Shown here piece after piece: positions 36,137 through 47,300 of a stretch of DNA of 64,000 nt. Origin of the DNA: Chlamydoabsidia padenii (Eukaryota; Mucoromycota; Mucoromycetes; Mucorales; Cunninghamellaceae). Numbering within the stretch: the stretch's first letter is position 1; every line of letters starts with the position of its first letter. Under the pieces are notes generated by a model. The model saw only the letters and a list, made by a program, of their open reading frames with translations, was not told where the DNA came from and did not search any database. Location: positions 124,001-188,000 of the forward strand of contig JAIWND010000032.1 in assembly GCA_025330725.1 (NCBI GenBank), in the 5' to 3' direction. The translations under genes were made by a program, and so were the position numbers.

Positions 36137-36137
36137 C

Positions 36138-36480
36138 TTATTATCGGGATCAAAAAACATTAAATCTCCACATTATCAAACAAAAAGTAAATGCTATTTT
36201 CGACATTATCACAAAATTATTGTTATTTGCGACATTAATATAAAATTTTGCTATTTTTATCGGGGTCAAAAAACGTTAAAATTCCGCATTATCAAACAAA
36301 AACGAAGAAATGACAAAAACATAGTAAATGTTATTTTTGACATTATTATAAAATTATTGTTCTTTTCGACATTAATATAAAAATATTGGTATTTGTGTTA
36401 TTAATATAAAATTATTGTTATTTTTACAATATGTTTATTAAGTGTTATTATTTCTGACATATGTCTATTAAGAGTTATTA
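36138..36480. repeat. AT-rich tandem duplications
   Basis: Two larger units begin TATCGGGATCAAAAAACATT (about 36138) and TATCGGGGTCAAAAAACGTT (about 36257), about 119 bp apart. Both continue into CATTATCAAACAAAAA. Between and after them runs a minisatellite of about 32-34 bp with TGTTATTTTTGACATT and AATATAAAAT blocks, about five copies. Confidence 0.7.
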
Positions 36481-37534
36481 TTCAAATGGTGTATCTTATG
36501 GTGTAGAAAGACATCTCTCCTCATCCTCATTTTCAACCTCATTCTCTTCATCTCCATCTTTTTTTTTTCGTGCTTTTAGTCCACTGCCAACATCAACATC
36601 TTCAACAAGAATACAGCAACAGCAACAGCAGCAGAAGTAACACCAATTGGGGTTAACACCGGGGGAGACGTAGGTATTTTAGCTGTCCAGCTAATTTTGG
36701 TTCTACAGGCAAAAAAAAAAGCATGCATTTTACACGATTCATCATGTATATAGTTGTTATACATCGTGATACATATATCATTCATGATAGAAACATCTTC
36801 ATTGATAAACGTATTTATATTGAGCAGCAAACATTTGATAAAACAAGACTTTATTGACAGTAAGATTAAATATAACACTATATCTACAATAAAACTAATC
36901 TACCACCATTGGTATCCACAAGAAAGCTTGTTGGACCAATGAATAATTTGACATTCATATATACCCCCAGTTGCAATCATGAGGTGTACCGTCATCGCAC
37001 TTGACCACCCAATCCATCCTCGATGTCCACCGCGTTTGCGATAGCATTATTTTTCTTTTCAACCAAAGCCTATTGCATCCCATTCAGAGAACGCCGTCCT
37101 ATTTCCCAGTTTGTTGCATCAGCCAAAAAAGAGATTCGTCCAGGGTCAATTGGTAGGTATCGATTCTACATCAACATGAATTGAAAAGCATTAGTATTAG
37201 ATTCTTGGGTAAGGTGATTGTCCAAGAAGAAAGAGACAGTATACATTACTACCACTTTCTCTTTGTACCTTTCTTTACCTTTGCCGTGTTGATCCAGTTT
37301 GGACGTTTTCCAAGAGAACACATTACTACCACAGAGTCAGTTGCTTCGTCACCTCTTTTTGTTTATCTTCATCATTCAATCGTTACAGCAAATGGGAGTT
37401 CCCTATTGAAGAGGACCAAGTTGATTGTCTTTGGAATGGGAAGGCAAAGAAGAAGGAAATGGCTTTTCGCCAAGTTCTTAAAATCCCGCCACATTGCCAA
37501 CTAAAAAATGCGATTTCTAAAGTTTCTTTTCTTT
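36481..37534. other. Intergenic DNA without a clear gene
   Basis: Short open frames only. TTAAAATCCCGCCA at 37478-37491 lies just left of the 240-bp repeat array and occupies the same relative place as the AAATCCCGCC end of copy 3. It is therefore probably the left end of the first array member. Confidence 0.4.
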
Positions 37535-38745
37535 CTACTGCCTTAATGAACAAGTGATGCTAATGACAAAAGTGGCCATGTGCATTCCTTAGCCTATTTC
37601 CAACAAAGTTTACATAATGGCCAATATACCAAGTCCACTGTATGGAGCAATATAGCCTCAAAATCGTTTTACCCTCACTTTTGTAAAAAAAAAAGTTGCA
37701 GAATGAAAATTGACACACAAGATAAAACTTATTTGAAAACCCGCTTACTCTCGCCTTGAATCTTAAGAAAGCTCTACTGCCTTAATGAACAAGTGATGCT
37801 AATGACAAAAATGGCCATATGCATTTCTTAGCCTATTTCCAACAAAGTTTACATAATGGACAATATACCAAGTCCACTATATGGAGCAATATAGCCTCAA
37901 GATCGTTTTACCCTCACTTTTGTAAAAAAAAAAAAGTTGCAGAATGAAAATGGACATACGGGACCAAACTTATTTTCAAAACCCGCTTACCCTTATACCT
38001 TGAATCTTGAGAGAGCTCTATTGTCTCAATGAACAAGTGATGCTCCTGACAAAAGTGACCATGACCATGCCTTGATCTATTTTGACAAACTTGATACCGG
38101 TTGAAACGATCTTGAAGCTATATTGCTCCATACAAGATACTTGGTACAATGGCCATTATGTAAAGTTTGTTGAAAATAGGCTAAGGAATGCTCATGGTCA
38201 CTTTTGTCATTAGCATCGCTTGTTCATTGAGACAATAGAGTTCTCTTAAGATTCAAGGCATGAGTAAGCGGGTTTTCAAATAAGTTTTATCTTGTGTGTC
38301 AATTTTCATTCTGCAACTTTTTTTTTTTTTACAAAAGTGAGGGTAAAACGATCTTGAGGATATATTGCCCCATACAGTGGACTTGGTATATTGGTCATTA
38401 TGTAAACTTTGTTGGAAATAGGCTAAGGAATGCACATGGCCACTTTTGTCATGAGCATCACTTGTTCATTAAGGCAGTAGAGCTTTCTTAAGATTCAAGG
38501 TGAAAGTAAGCGGGTTTTGAAATAAGATTTATCTTGGATGTCGATTTTCATTCTGCAACTTTTTTTTTTTTACAAAAGTGAGGGTAAAACGATCTTGAGG
38601 CTATATTGCCGCATACAGTGGACTTGGTATATTGGTCATTATGTAAACTTTGTTGGAAATAGGGTATAGAGTGCTCATGATTACCTTTGCCATGAGTATC
38701 ACTTGTCCATTGAGGTAGTAGAGCGCGCCAAAGATTCAAGGCGAA
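37535..38745. repeat. Array of ~240-bp units in direct then inverted order (long palindrome)
   Basis: Units start with CTACTGCC at 37535 and 37774 and with CTATTGTCTC at 38017, spaced 239 and 243 bp. After about 38095 the order flips: the complements GAGACAATAG (38229), GGCAGTAG (38473) and GGTAGTAG (38714) mark units on the other strand, again 241-244 bp apart. Each full unit holds GATGCTAATGACAAAAGTGG, AGTTTACATAATGG, CTCACTTTTGTAAAAA, GTTGCAGAATGAAAAT and a TGAAAACCCGCTTAC-type box. Left and right arms are about 560 and 620 bp with a short centre, so RNA read across it would fold into a long hairpin. The core identifies it as an expanded member of the MITE-like family. Confidence 0.85.
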
Positions 38746-39450
38746 GGTAAGTGGGTGTTGGAATATGTTTTGTCTTGTCTGTCAAAGCCTGGCGGGAGTT
38801 CAATTCACGAGATTTTTTGGGGAAGGGAAAGACTCGTACTCCGACTCCTGCATGAAAAAGAATCATGTCCTGATCTCACATTGTTTATGTGCCTTTACCA
38901 AGATGATCTTGACTGGGCAGAATATAAATATTTCCAAAAAGACATTCGCCTGATCCACTTCATTAAGCCTGTCTCCAGTGGTCCTTGATTATCCAAATGG
39001 AATAGGCGATCAACAAGTGTCACAAATAAGGAAAGGTCCAGAGATAGATGAACAAGTCGATGACATAAGAAGGTTCAATAACATGTATAGATCGGCGTTC
39101 GCATAGAGTTACCGTATTCATGGTGGGGGTCGACGAAAAAGGGAGGGAGGAATTGCGGGGTGTGAATTCGATATAGGATGATAAAGGATGGCATGTTCAT
39201 CCAACAGGAATGAGATATTCCCGTTGTAGTATATGTGTTACTTTGTATTGCTCATGAGATGAGAGTGGTGCCCATGGTGCCCCGTACCTTTATTCACTTT
39301 ACTGAGGCTAAGGTGAACTCTTTCCAACTATATTTCAACTCCCGATAACTTTGTTTCACATGAAAATGGAGCCAAACCCCGTCTTTTTTTTTTCTTCCTC
39401 TCTTGCACTAATTCATCTCTTACTTTTTATTATTATTTTTATTCAAACCA
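38746..39450. other. Intergenic region upstream of Gpc1 gene
   Basis: A 77-codon open frame (38755-38988) has no recognisable domain. TTTCAACTCCCGATA lies at about 39333-39347. A pyrimidine-rich leader immediately precedes the start codon at 39451 and is likely promoter sequence. Confidence 0.4.
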
Positions 39451-40764
39451 ATGGGATCACCAGATACTATATCACCTTTGGAAGACCATGACGATCTCTT
39501 TGACAATGGCCTCTTTGACGAATGGACCAACACAGCCAATCCTCTGCTCTCGGACAATGACTTTGATATGATAGATCGACTCTCAGCGGCGTTGGAACAA
39601 GTAACCCATCAACTCAATGACAAGCAACGAGACCTACGCCAGCGTTCGTCAGAATGGACACAAAAAACCCGGGACAAGCTTCGACAACAAACCAGCAAAT
39701 TAGAAGCTCGGCGGACCCTGATTGAAAACAAGTTACTCAGTCAATACGAAACCATCAATGCGCGAATGCACAAGGACGAAAAGACGATTCATTTTATCGA
39801 CAAGGTGTCGTTTGTGGTAGGTGTTGGCAATGCTTGCATCACACCGGCACTGGCGGTACGTGTCCCTCATTGGATCCCTCTCTTTTATACCATCCAATGC
39901 GTGTACTTGCTGACGTTACGATTTGTAGTGTACAAGTACCGGCGCTGGCACTACTTTATCTTTGACTTGTGTTATTTTGTGAATGTGATGACGTTACTGT
40001 ATATCTGGTGTTGTCCTGGCTCGACCTGGTGGTTTTATGCAACGTATACATTGACAGGGGGACCGGTGGCATGGGCGATCATTACTTGGCGCAACTCGTT
40101 GGTATTCCATTCGCTGGATAAGGTCACTTCGGTGTTTATTCATATCATGCCTGCTCTGGTGACCTATGTCATCCGGTGGTTACCTCAGCTCCATCCTTCC
40201 ACTGAATCTGGACAAATCTATCGTGATCAACACTTTCCTGGTCTCACTGCTGCTGATAATACCATGTCATTTAAAGATTGTATGATCAGTTCCACGGTGG
40301 CTTACTTGATCTGGCAGGGTCTTTACTTTGTGTTTATCATGGTCAAACGACGTGAAAAGATCGAGGCGGGTCTCCGGGTGACTTCATACTCTTGGCTTTT
40401 GAATGATACCACTTCGAAAAAATCATTGATTCAAAAGGCTGCTTATGTGTGTGGTCCTGCTCACAAGGCCAAGATGTTTATGTTGCTCCAATTGGTCTAC
40501 AACTTGGTCACTTCGATTCCTACCTACTTTATGTTTAAATACTTTTGGCTCCATACTTTGTTTTTGTGTGCCATGTTTGGTGCCAGTGTGTGGAATGGTG
40601 CTAATTACTATATCGAAGTCTTCTCTCGGCGATATCTTATGGAAATCGAACAGGCTCTCACCAAGAAAAAGAAAAAGGTGGAAGAACAACAACAACAACA
40701 TAAAGATAAGGAAGACAAGGTGGTAAATGGTGGACAAGACAATGTGGATAAAAAGACTGTATGA
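39451..40764 (+). CDS. GPC1: Glycerophosphocholine acyltransferase Gpc1-like
   Basis: This single-exon gene gives 437 residues. An acidic N-terminus is followed by a coiled coil (residues about 45-100, including QLNDKQRDLRQRSSEW). The DUF2838 core begins DKVSFVVGVGNACITPAL and continues with several membrane helices: WIPLFYTIQCVYLLTLRFVVYK, YFIFDLCYFVNVMTLLYIW, SLDKVTSVFIHIMPALVTY and QGLYFVFIMVKRREKI. This order matches fungal Gpc1, an ER membrane enzyme that transfers an acyl group from acyl-CoA to glycerophosphocholine to make lysophosphatidylcholine for PC remodelling. The C-terminal tail is Lys/Gln-rich. A short (TATAG)n tract (about 40804-40826) follows the stop. Unlike most neighbours it has no introns. 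Confidence 0.88.
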   Translation: MGSPDTISPLEDHDDLFDNGLFDEWTNTANPLLSDNDFDMIDRLSAALEQVTHQLNDKQRDLRQRSSEWTQKTRDKLRQQTSKLEARRTLIENKLLSQYETINARMHKDEKTIHFIDKVSFVVGVGNACITPALAVRVPHWIPLFYTIQCVYLLTLRFVVYKYRRWHYFIFDLCYFVNVMTLLYIWCCPGSTWWFYATYTLTGGPVAWAIITWRNSLVFHSLDKVTSVFIHIMPALVTYVIRWLPQLHPSTESGQIYRDQHFPGLTAADNTMSFKDCMISSTVAYLIWQGLYFVFIMVKRREKIEAGLRVTSYSWLLNDTTSKKSLIQKAAYVCGPAHKAKMFMLLQLVYNLVTSIPTYFMFKYFWLHTLFLCAMFGASVWNGANYYIEVFSRRYLMEIEQALTKKKKKVEEQQQQHKDKEDKVVNGGQDNVDKKTV

Positions 40765-40970
40765 TGGCTCTCCACATGGTTTATAAAATAGGATTGTATC
40801 AATAGTATAGTATAGTATAGTATAGTTTACTGGACGTTTATTTATTTATCAAATAAAATGAATCTATTGTTAAAATATAAAAAAAGACATGGGGATGGGA
40901 TACATGATTATAAAATGTAAGGTATTCTTTATTTGCTTTTTAAAAGTGGGGGGGGGGACTATACTATAAT

Positions 40971-41833
40971 CTACATGCCTTTGGTGTATTCAGGATGAGC
41001 GGCAAAGTTAGTTTGACAGCTAGAGATGATGGCTTCCAATGCAGCCAACCAAGTAGACATAACGGTAATATCTTCGTCGTTAGTCACCGAGATCTTTTCA
41101 TAAAAGTCTTTTCTGTAAGGACAAGCCTTCATAGCCAACTAAACAAAAACAAAAAAGTAAATAAAGACTTTTAGCTCGTATCATAACACCCCCATATATA
41201 ACTTACAGCAAAGACAGGACGGACGAGGATACCATGGAATTTTTTCAAAGTAGCTTCATAAGCCTTGGTGAAGGAGACAGTCAATTCTTCAGTTTGATCA
41301 GTGATGCTTCGACGTAAAGCTTGAGCAGTAAAGTCCAAACCTCTAATCAACCATAATAAACCTTCGGTAGCTACACGTTTCTTTTCATTAGCTTCGTTGG
41401 CCAACAAGTTTTCCAAAGTGTCGTTGGCAGTAGGGTTTGACAGGTAACGGGTACGAATTTTCTATAAAAAGACAATCGCTTAGTGACAACCCTTTTTATT
41501 ATCATCATCGTCTTTGTCATCATCATCAACATCATCATCATCATTATTTTCTTTCTTCAAAGTGTGATTAGTCTTACCTTGATGTTACCATTCATATCGT
41601 TTTGGACCACGGTGAATGCACTTGAGCCAAGAGAATCTATAATAAAAATATATAATCATCAGTAACGAGGTACACAAAAAAAAAAAGTGATGACGCTGAT
41701 CCTATTGAGATTTACCAAAGAGTTTGACGACACCTTCAGTGGCTTCAAGGAATTGAGCAGTGTCAACGCCTTTAGAAGTATCGACATCAGTATAAGAGCG
41801 AGCAACAGTATGGAAGTAAGTAGTAGAAGCCAT
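40971..41833 (-). CDS. Glycolipid transfer protein (GLTP/HET-C2 family)
   Basis: Four exons on the minus strand (41833-41716, 41636-41578, 41461-41207, 41138-40971) give 199 residues, the normal GLTP length. The sugar-headgroup site DMNGNIKKI fits the family's D-x-x-G-N-I-x-K motif. LLWLIRGLDFTAQAL carries the stacking Trp. HGILVRPVFALAMKACPYRKDFYEKI contains the conserved His and the C-terminal helices. GLTP proteins shuttle glycosphingolipids between membranes at the cytosolic face, and the fungal HET-C2 branch is involved in vegetative incompatibility in Podospora. Transcription is convergent with Gpc1 and divergent from the NIPA-like gene. A CAT/CATC microsatellite lies in intron 2. Confidence 0.92.
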
Positions 41834-42322
41834 GGTAATAAAGTAAAAGAAAGATGAAAAAAAAAAAAAAAGAATAATTTAAAAATGGACGTGCTTTTTG
41901 AGCGAGAGAGAAAGAGAAATCTAAAAATAGGAAACTTGAACCCCCGATGTAGGGGAGACCCATTTTTGCATCATCGGGGTGAGTGCCCCAGACTTGAAAT
42001 CATCTGCTGTGCTGTCATACCATTTTGGTAATCCAAAAGGATTCTCGCATGATAACTCAATTTACTTTAGGCTAGATTCATTGGAATGGATAAATGATGA
42101 GAGAGGGGAGAGGGTGGAATTAAATCACATCACGTGGAAAGTCCGTAGTCAATAGTCGCTTTACTTAAATTTTTTTGTTCGCTCAGTCGGCCATTCATCC
42201 CTTTCTCTTCTATTTCCTTCTCACTTTTTTTTATTTTATAAATTTACTTTTAATCGATCTCCTTGTAAATAATACGACATTCCTTCTTTATATTATATAA
42301 TACCTAATTGTATGCCGATATA
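41834..42322. promoter_or_regulatory. Divergent promoter region of GLTP and NIPA-like genes
   Basis: 489 bp separate the two start codons. ATCGGGGTGAGTGCCCC near 41963-41982 is palindrome-like (GGGG/CCCC). ATCACATCACGTGGAAAG (about 42125-42142) contains a CACGTG E-box, which bHLH factors bind in fungi. Both are candidates only. Confidence 0.35.
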
Positions 42323-43882
42323 ATGTCATTTACTACAGTCCTACCACCATTAAACCAACTCTTTTACACAACGTATAACAATGTCACCGACAACATCAAT
42401 AACCATCTTTATACATTTGATCAAGGCGGTAGGGATGCCTATGGTAAAGAATTCTGGATCGGTATTGGTGTATCCTTTTGTACGAATCTGATTCAAGCGT
42501 TTGCCATGGCCTTTCAACGGAAATCACATATTCTTAATGATCAAGTTTATCCGGTGGAACTACGGAAACCTTCGATGAAGCGGCCCATGTGGGTTGCTGG
42601 TTTTGGTACTTACTTAGCGGCAAATATAATTGGCTCGGTGTTTTCCATTGGTTACCTTCCCATCGTTATCTTGGCACCCATTGGGGCTATGGGTTTGGTA
42701 TTTAATGCCATTGCTGCTCGACTTGTCCTAGGTGATCCATTCACCAAACAAAGCATTACAGGTAAATAAATATAAAAAGGAGGGGGAAGAAAGGAATATA
42801 TATACATATAAAGGAGAATGATGACTAAAAGGAGGGGTGGGGGCAAAAAAAAAGAAGCTAACTTGACATTCACATATTTTAGGTACCTTACTTATTGTCA
42901 TTGGTGCATTATTGGTTGGACTATTTGGTGTGATTCCTGAACCTGACCATGATATTGATGACTTGATAAGGTTATACAAACGACCTGCTTTTATTGTCTA
43001 CTTTAGTATCTTGGAAACCTTTATTGTCACCACCGTCCTCCTTAGTCATTATGGGGAATTCATTTTTAATCGTATTGAAAAATCTGGGTTTCAAGACACT
43101 GGGAAATGGTTAGCTAGTTGGATAACTCCTGCTGACTTTAAGATGTGTATTGGTATCAGGTAAAGAAAGCTATATATACACAAATGAAGCATGATATGCA
43201 TGCTGACTTGATATTAATCTTTTTTGTTTTTGTTTTTTTTAATTGTCTATATAGTTTTGGTGTAATGGCTGGGAACATCAGTAGTCAAAGTATGCTGTTT
43301 GCCAAGAGCGGAATTGAATTGATTATACTGACTGTGGTCCATCAAATGAATCAACTCCAGTATGCTCTTACTTGGATCCTATTAATCATGATGGTGGTGA
43401 CGGCCATTCTTCAGGTTAGTTTTGGGTCAACTTCACATGATCAAACATCTGTTTCATTTACTAACTCGTATTATTTTATATAGCTCTATTATCTCAACAA
43501 AGGACTCCGATTATGCGACACGGTCATTCTGATTCCACTCTCCTCTTGTGCATTTAATGTGTCTTGTCTATTCAATGGTCTGGTCTACTATAATCAATGG
43601 AATCGACTCTTTTGGTGGCAGTTGCTTTTGGTCATGCTCGGTGTAACCATCACCATCTCGGGGGTCCTTTTATTGTCCTGGCGAACGAATAGCTGGAACC
43701 AAGTCCAAGAAGAAACCGTGGTTCAACAAGAAGTACCTTATTATGCCGCCATTCGACAGTCCAATGACGATGATGATGATGATGATGATGATGTAGAATA
43801 TGGTAGCTCATCAAGTACCCAATCTCGACCTAATTCTCCAACGGAAAAAACCAGGCTGTTACCCAACAAGAATCATCATTAG
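42323..43882 (+). CDS. NIPA-like magnesium transporter
   Basis: Four exons (42323-42761, 42883-43159, 43255-43414, 43484-43882) give 424 residues. The protein has about nine membrane helices. NIPA-family signatures include KRPMWVAGFGTYLAANIIGS, LPIVILAPIGAMGLVFNAIAARLVLGDPF, GVMAGNISSQSMLFAKSGIEL and LYYLNKGLRLCDTVILIPL. Human NIPA proteins carry Mg2+ across the plasma and endosomal membranes, and fungal members are little studied. The C-terminal cytosolic tail contains a run of nine Asp residues encoded by GAT repeats and ends PTEKTRLLPNKNHH. The first ATG in frame is 42323; the upstream frame opens only with TTG. Together with the CorA-like gene this gives two putative Mg2+ carriers in the window. 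Confidence 0.9.
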
Positions 43883-44324
43883 GCTTTGTATCATATAGTA
43901 TAGAATTCCCCCTCCTACACAAATCTACCTCCATTTAATTCAAATCTCGCTTACCCTTCTTTTTATTATTATGAATATACATTTAATAAAGAATCAACCT
44001 TTTTAATACAACATAGTGACAGATAGAAGAACAATGAGGGAATCTTGCACATGATGGTGGATAAAACAATGATATGCATGTACTGAAACACCAAAGGCTT
44101 CATACATGAATAATAAAAAGAATGATCGACCACAAACAACTGATCATAGTGACAACACAATTCATGCAATCATATACATATACCCTATGAGATCATGGCA
44201 CTGCTTGATAAAAGGAGAGAGCTTTTTTTTTTTTTTTTTTTTAAAAAAAAAGAGTTTTTTATTAAGTTTAAGAGGAGAGGGGGGAATAATCAAAGATCTA
44301 AAGGGTCTAAACTATAATTATCCA
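43883..44324. other. Convergent intergenic region
   Basis: Between the 3' ends of the NIPA-like and myosin I genes. Contains an AATAAAGAA signal near 43985 and a T run followed by an A run (about 44223-44250), which could form a hairpin. No gene. Confidence 0.4.
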
Positions 44325-47300
44325 CTATTTCCATTCATCGTCGTCGTCGTCGTCATCATCGACTTGGGCCTGTGCTCGTCTGGCTCGAATCTAGAATAGA
44401 AAAAAGAGATGGGTTAGTGACAATACAATAACAAAAAAAAAAAAAAAGGTGGTGGTAACTTACAGCATCTGCCAAAGAGGTTGCTTGAGAATTGACGGCA
44501 GGAGGAGGAGACGCGCCGCCGGGGCGGGATGGGATGGATGGTTTAGTTGGAATCGAAGGCTTAGATGGGATGGATGGTTTATTAGCTGTCATTTGTGATT
44601 TCCATGCAGGTACATTTGTTGAAGGTGGTGATTGTTGAGAAAGAGGTCGTCGAGCCGCAGGTGGAGGTGGAGGTGGTACCGATCTTGAGACAGGAGGAGG
44701 CGTGTATTCTTCCAAATAATTGCTTGGTACCCAACCTTCTTTGCCTTGATATTGAGCTAACCACCAACCTGAATGAATTGAAAAAAAAAAAGTTTGTTGG
44801 TCCAAGAGAATTGAAAAAAAAAAAAAAAAAAAAAAAAAAATAGAGAGAGAGATACTTACCATTTTCATCCTTTTCCTTGATTTCAAGAATGTCGCCCTTT
44901 CCAAAAGTGATTTCACCTTCTTCAGCAGATTGGAATGGATAAATGGCTTTGTATTGAGGTAAAGATGGTTTGGTTGGTGGCGGTGGTGGTGGTGGTGGTG
45001 ATATAATGCTTTGAGGAGGAGGAGGAGGAGGAGGAGCTACACGTCGTTGTTGTTGAGCTCCTCCTGTAGGAATGGAAGGTCGACTGGATTGTATGGATGA
45101 TGTACCTACAACAGGAGGTTGTCGATTGTTGGCTAGTGGAGGAGTAGGACGATGATTGCTGATCGAGGGTGGTGCCATTGGAGTAGGACGATTGTTGGTA
45201 GGAAGAGCAGGAGCAGGTCGACTGCCTACTGGTTGATAACTGGTACGTTGGTTGTTGGTTGGTGCAGGAATAGGTCTAGCAGCTGGAATCGATCTTGCTT
45301 GTGGTTGGTTTCTTCCGCCGTTCATGGATGCCTTGGTACCAATTAAACCCGCCGATTCTATGAAAAAACGTTTGGTTAGATTTTGTTGTCACCCAACTAC
45401 TTCTTCCGTCCTTACCACTAGAAGCAGGTTCCCCGGAAGGCACGCGGACAACATGGCTCTTGTATACATCATCACGTCGGATCGTTTCATCTTTTACAAA
45501 CTTCATTGTCGTAGGTTTGCCGCCCTTTTTGCTGTATTGAATTTGTTGTTCCACATTCAGATTGATCTTGCCACCGGATTGTTGTACGAGATGAGCAGCC
45601 AATTCGGTTTTGAATATACATGAGAGGACAATATCACCATCAGGAGAGCCAGCCACATGTAAGATGATCCAATCGTCCCGGAGTGTAGATGTACTGATGC
45701 CTTGAATAGAGTTGAAGGAAACCACCTTTTCATCCATCATTTGTAAAGATCCACCTGATTTCGTTGTTATAAGTATATGCACATTTTGATTGGTCTATCA
45801 ATAAGAAAAAGAATGTTAGGTGAGTAAAATGTTTTTTTTTTTAAATGATCAGGAACAAATTGGTTCTTACAATGACAATGGTACGAGGACTGGGTACACT
45901 TGATCGCATGGCTCTTGGCACCAACATACTGCACCGCATACTAAAGACAACTTGTTCATTTCCTATGTTTAAAGCAAATGTGTTAGTAATATTTTATATC
46001 CCGTCCTTCCCCAGCTTGTTACCTTGTAAATTGATTGTATTCCTAATCATTCCACCAATACCGGACCCATTGGTCACATCCAAGTAATCCCCAGCAAATC
46101 GGCGTTGACTGACCAAGGAGAATCGACGACGTTCTTTTCGATGACTCAAGAGTTGATTTCCGTAATCCCGAAGTTGTAGATGCCCAATGCTGTGTTTGTT
46201 TAGGCGCCAGAAACGTTGGATACGAGTAGCCATATTATGCCAGTATTTATCACGAAGTTCTTCCAAGGCAAAGATCTATGTATATAAAGTCAGTCAGTCA
46301 GTTAGTTAGTTAATTACCAAACCATCATCAGTGTGTGTGAGTTGTTTTACCGTTTCAGGGCGTCGGATGAAGATCTTGGAAGTACCCATTTGCCAATCAC
46401 TTGGTGCAATGTGATTATGTTTCAAGATTTCTTCACATCCACTACGAGCATCACCAGACCAAATGTAATCGCCAGCATAACCTGTGGTTGGACATATTAG
46501 GTAGAAACGTTCAACAAACTTTTCAAATGTCTATTTACAAAGTAACAAGTTAGTATTCTATTATCACACTATTCTTTTCTTCTTCTTTCTTACCGTTCGA
46601 TAAGCAAACCCAGCTCTTCGCACCCTGATGTTTTCGCATAACCCGAGATATTGGATTTGATGAAGCACCCGTTTCTGATCATATTCTTTGAAGCTTTTGC
46701 TGTCGTTAGGCTTGATGGTTCGGACATAACTGGGGTGACATTGCATAAGTTTGGTGACCAGAGCATTACAGGAAGCTTTAATCTTGTCACTTGCCGTGGG
46801 AGGTCGTTTTTTGGAATTAGGATCCACACGTTCCGAGAATAAGGTTTGAGAGATAAAAGCATCACCTGAAGAAGCCGTTAGGTCCAACAAATCCTTCAAG
46901 AGAGAGTCCTTATTCTTGTCCGTCAGTCCGTCCACATTGTACATTACATCACCAGCATAATGTCGAATTAAAAACTTGTTGCCTCGGGATTCAAAGTGTT
47001 GATTGGTAGAGAGGAAGCCTAATCTTTGGACAAAGGAGCTATCCGCCGCACCAGGATCGGCATGTGCGGTTGCGCAAGCATCATTCAAAGCAGCAAAGAT
47101 ACCAGGAGGTCGTTTTTCTTCAATGAGATCGCATACCACCTTGTTGTTGAAGAATTTGATAGGTGTCCATTCGATTTGCTCCTTTACATATTCGTCTTGT
47201 TCGGCCTTGAGTGTCAGTTCGATGAAGATTTGTTGGAGTTTTTCATTGACGTAGTTGATGCAGAGTTGTTCAAAGCTATTGTCGTCAAAGATTTCGAACC

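Noticed and set aside
36576..36878. 100-codon minus-strand frame with an Ala/Val-rich hydrophobic end
   Set aside because: AT-rich composition, no ATG at its conserved-looking part and no known relatives evident; likely chance.
37535..38745. Regularly spaced repeats as a possible CRISPR array
   Set aside because: Units are about 240 bp, are similar along their whole length and invert half way; there are no short repeats with unique spacers, and the genome is eukaryotic.
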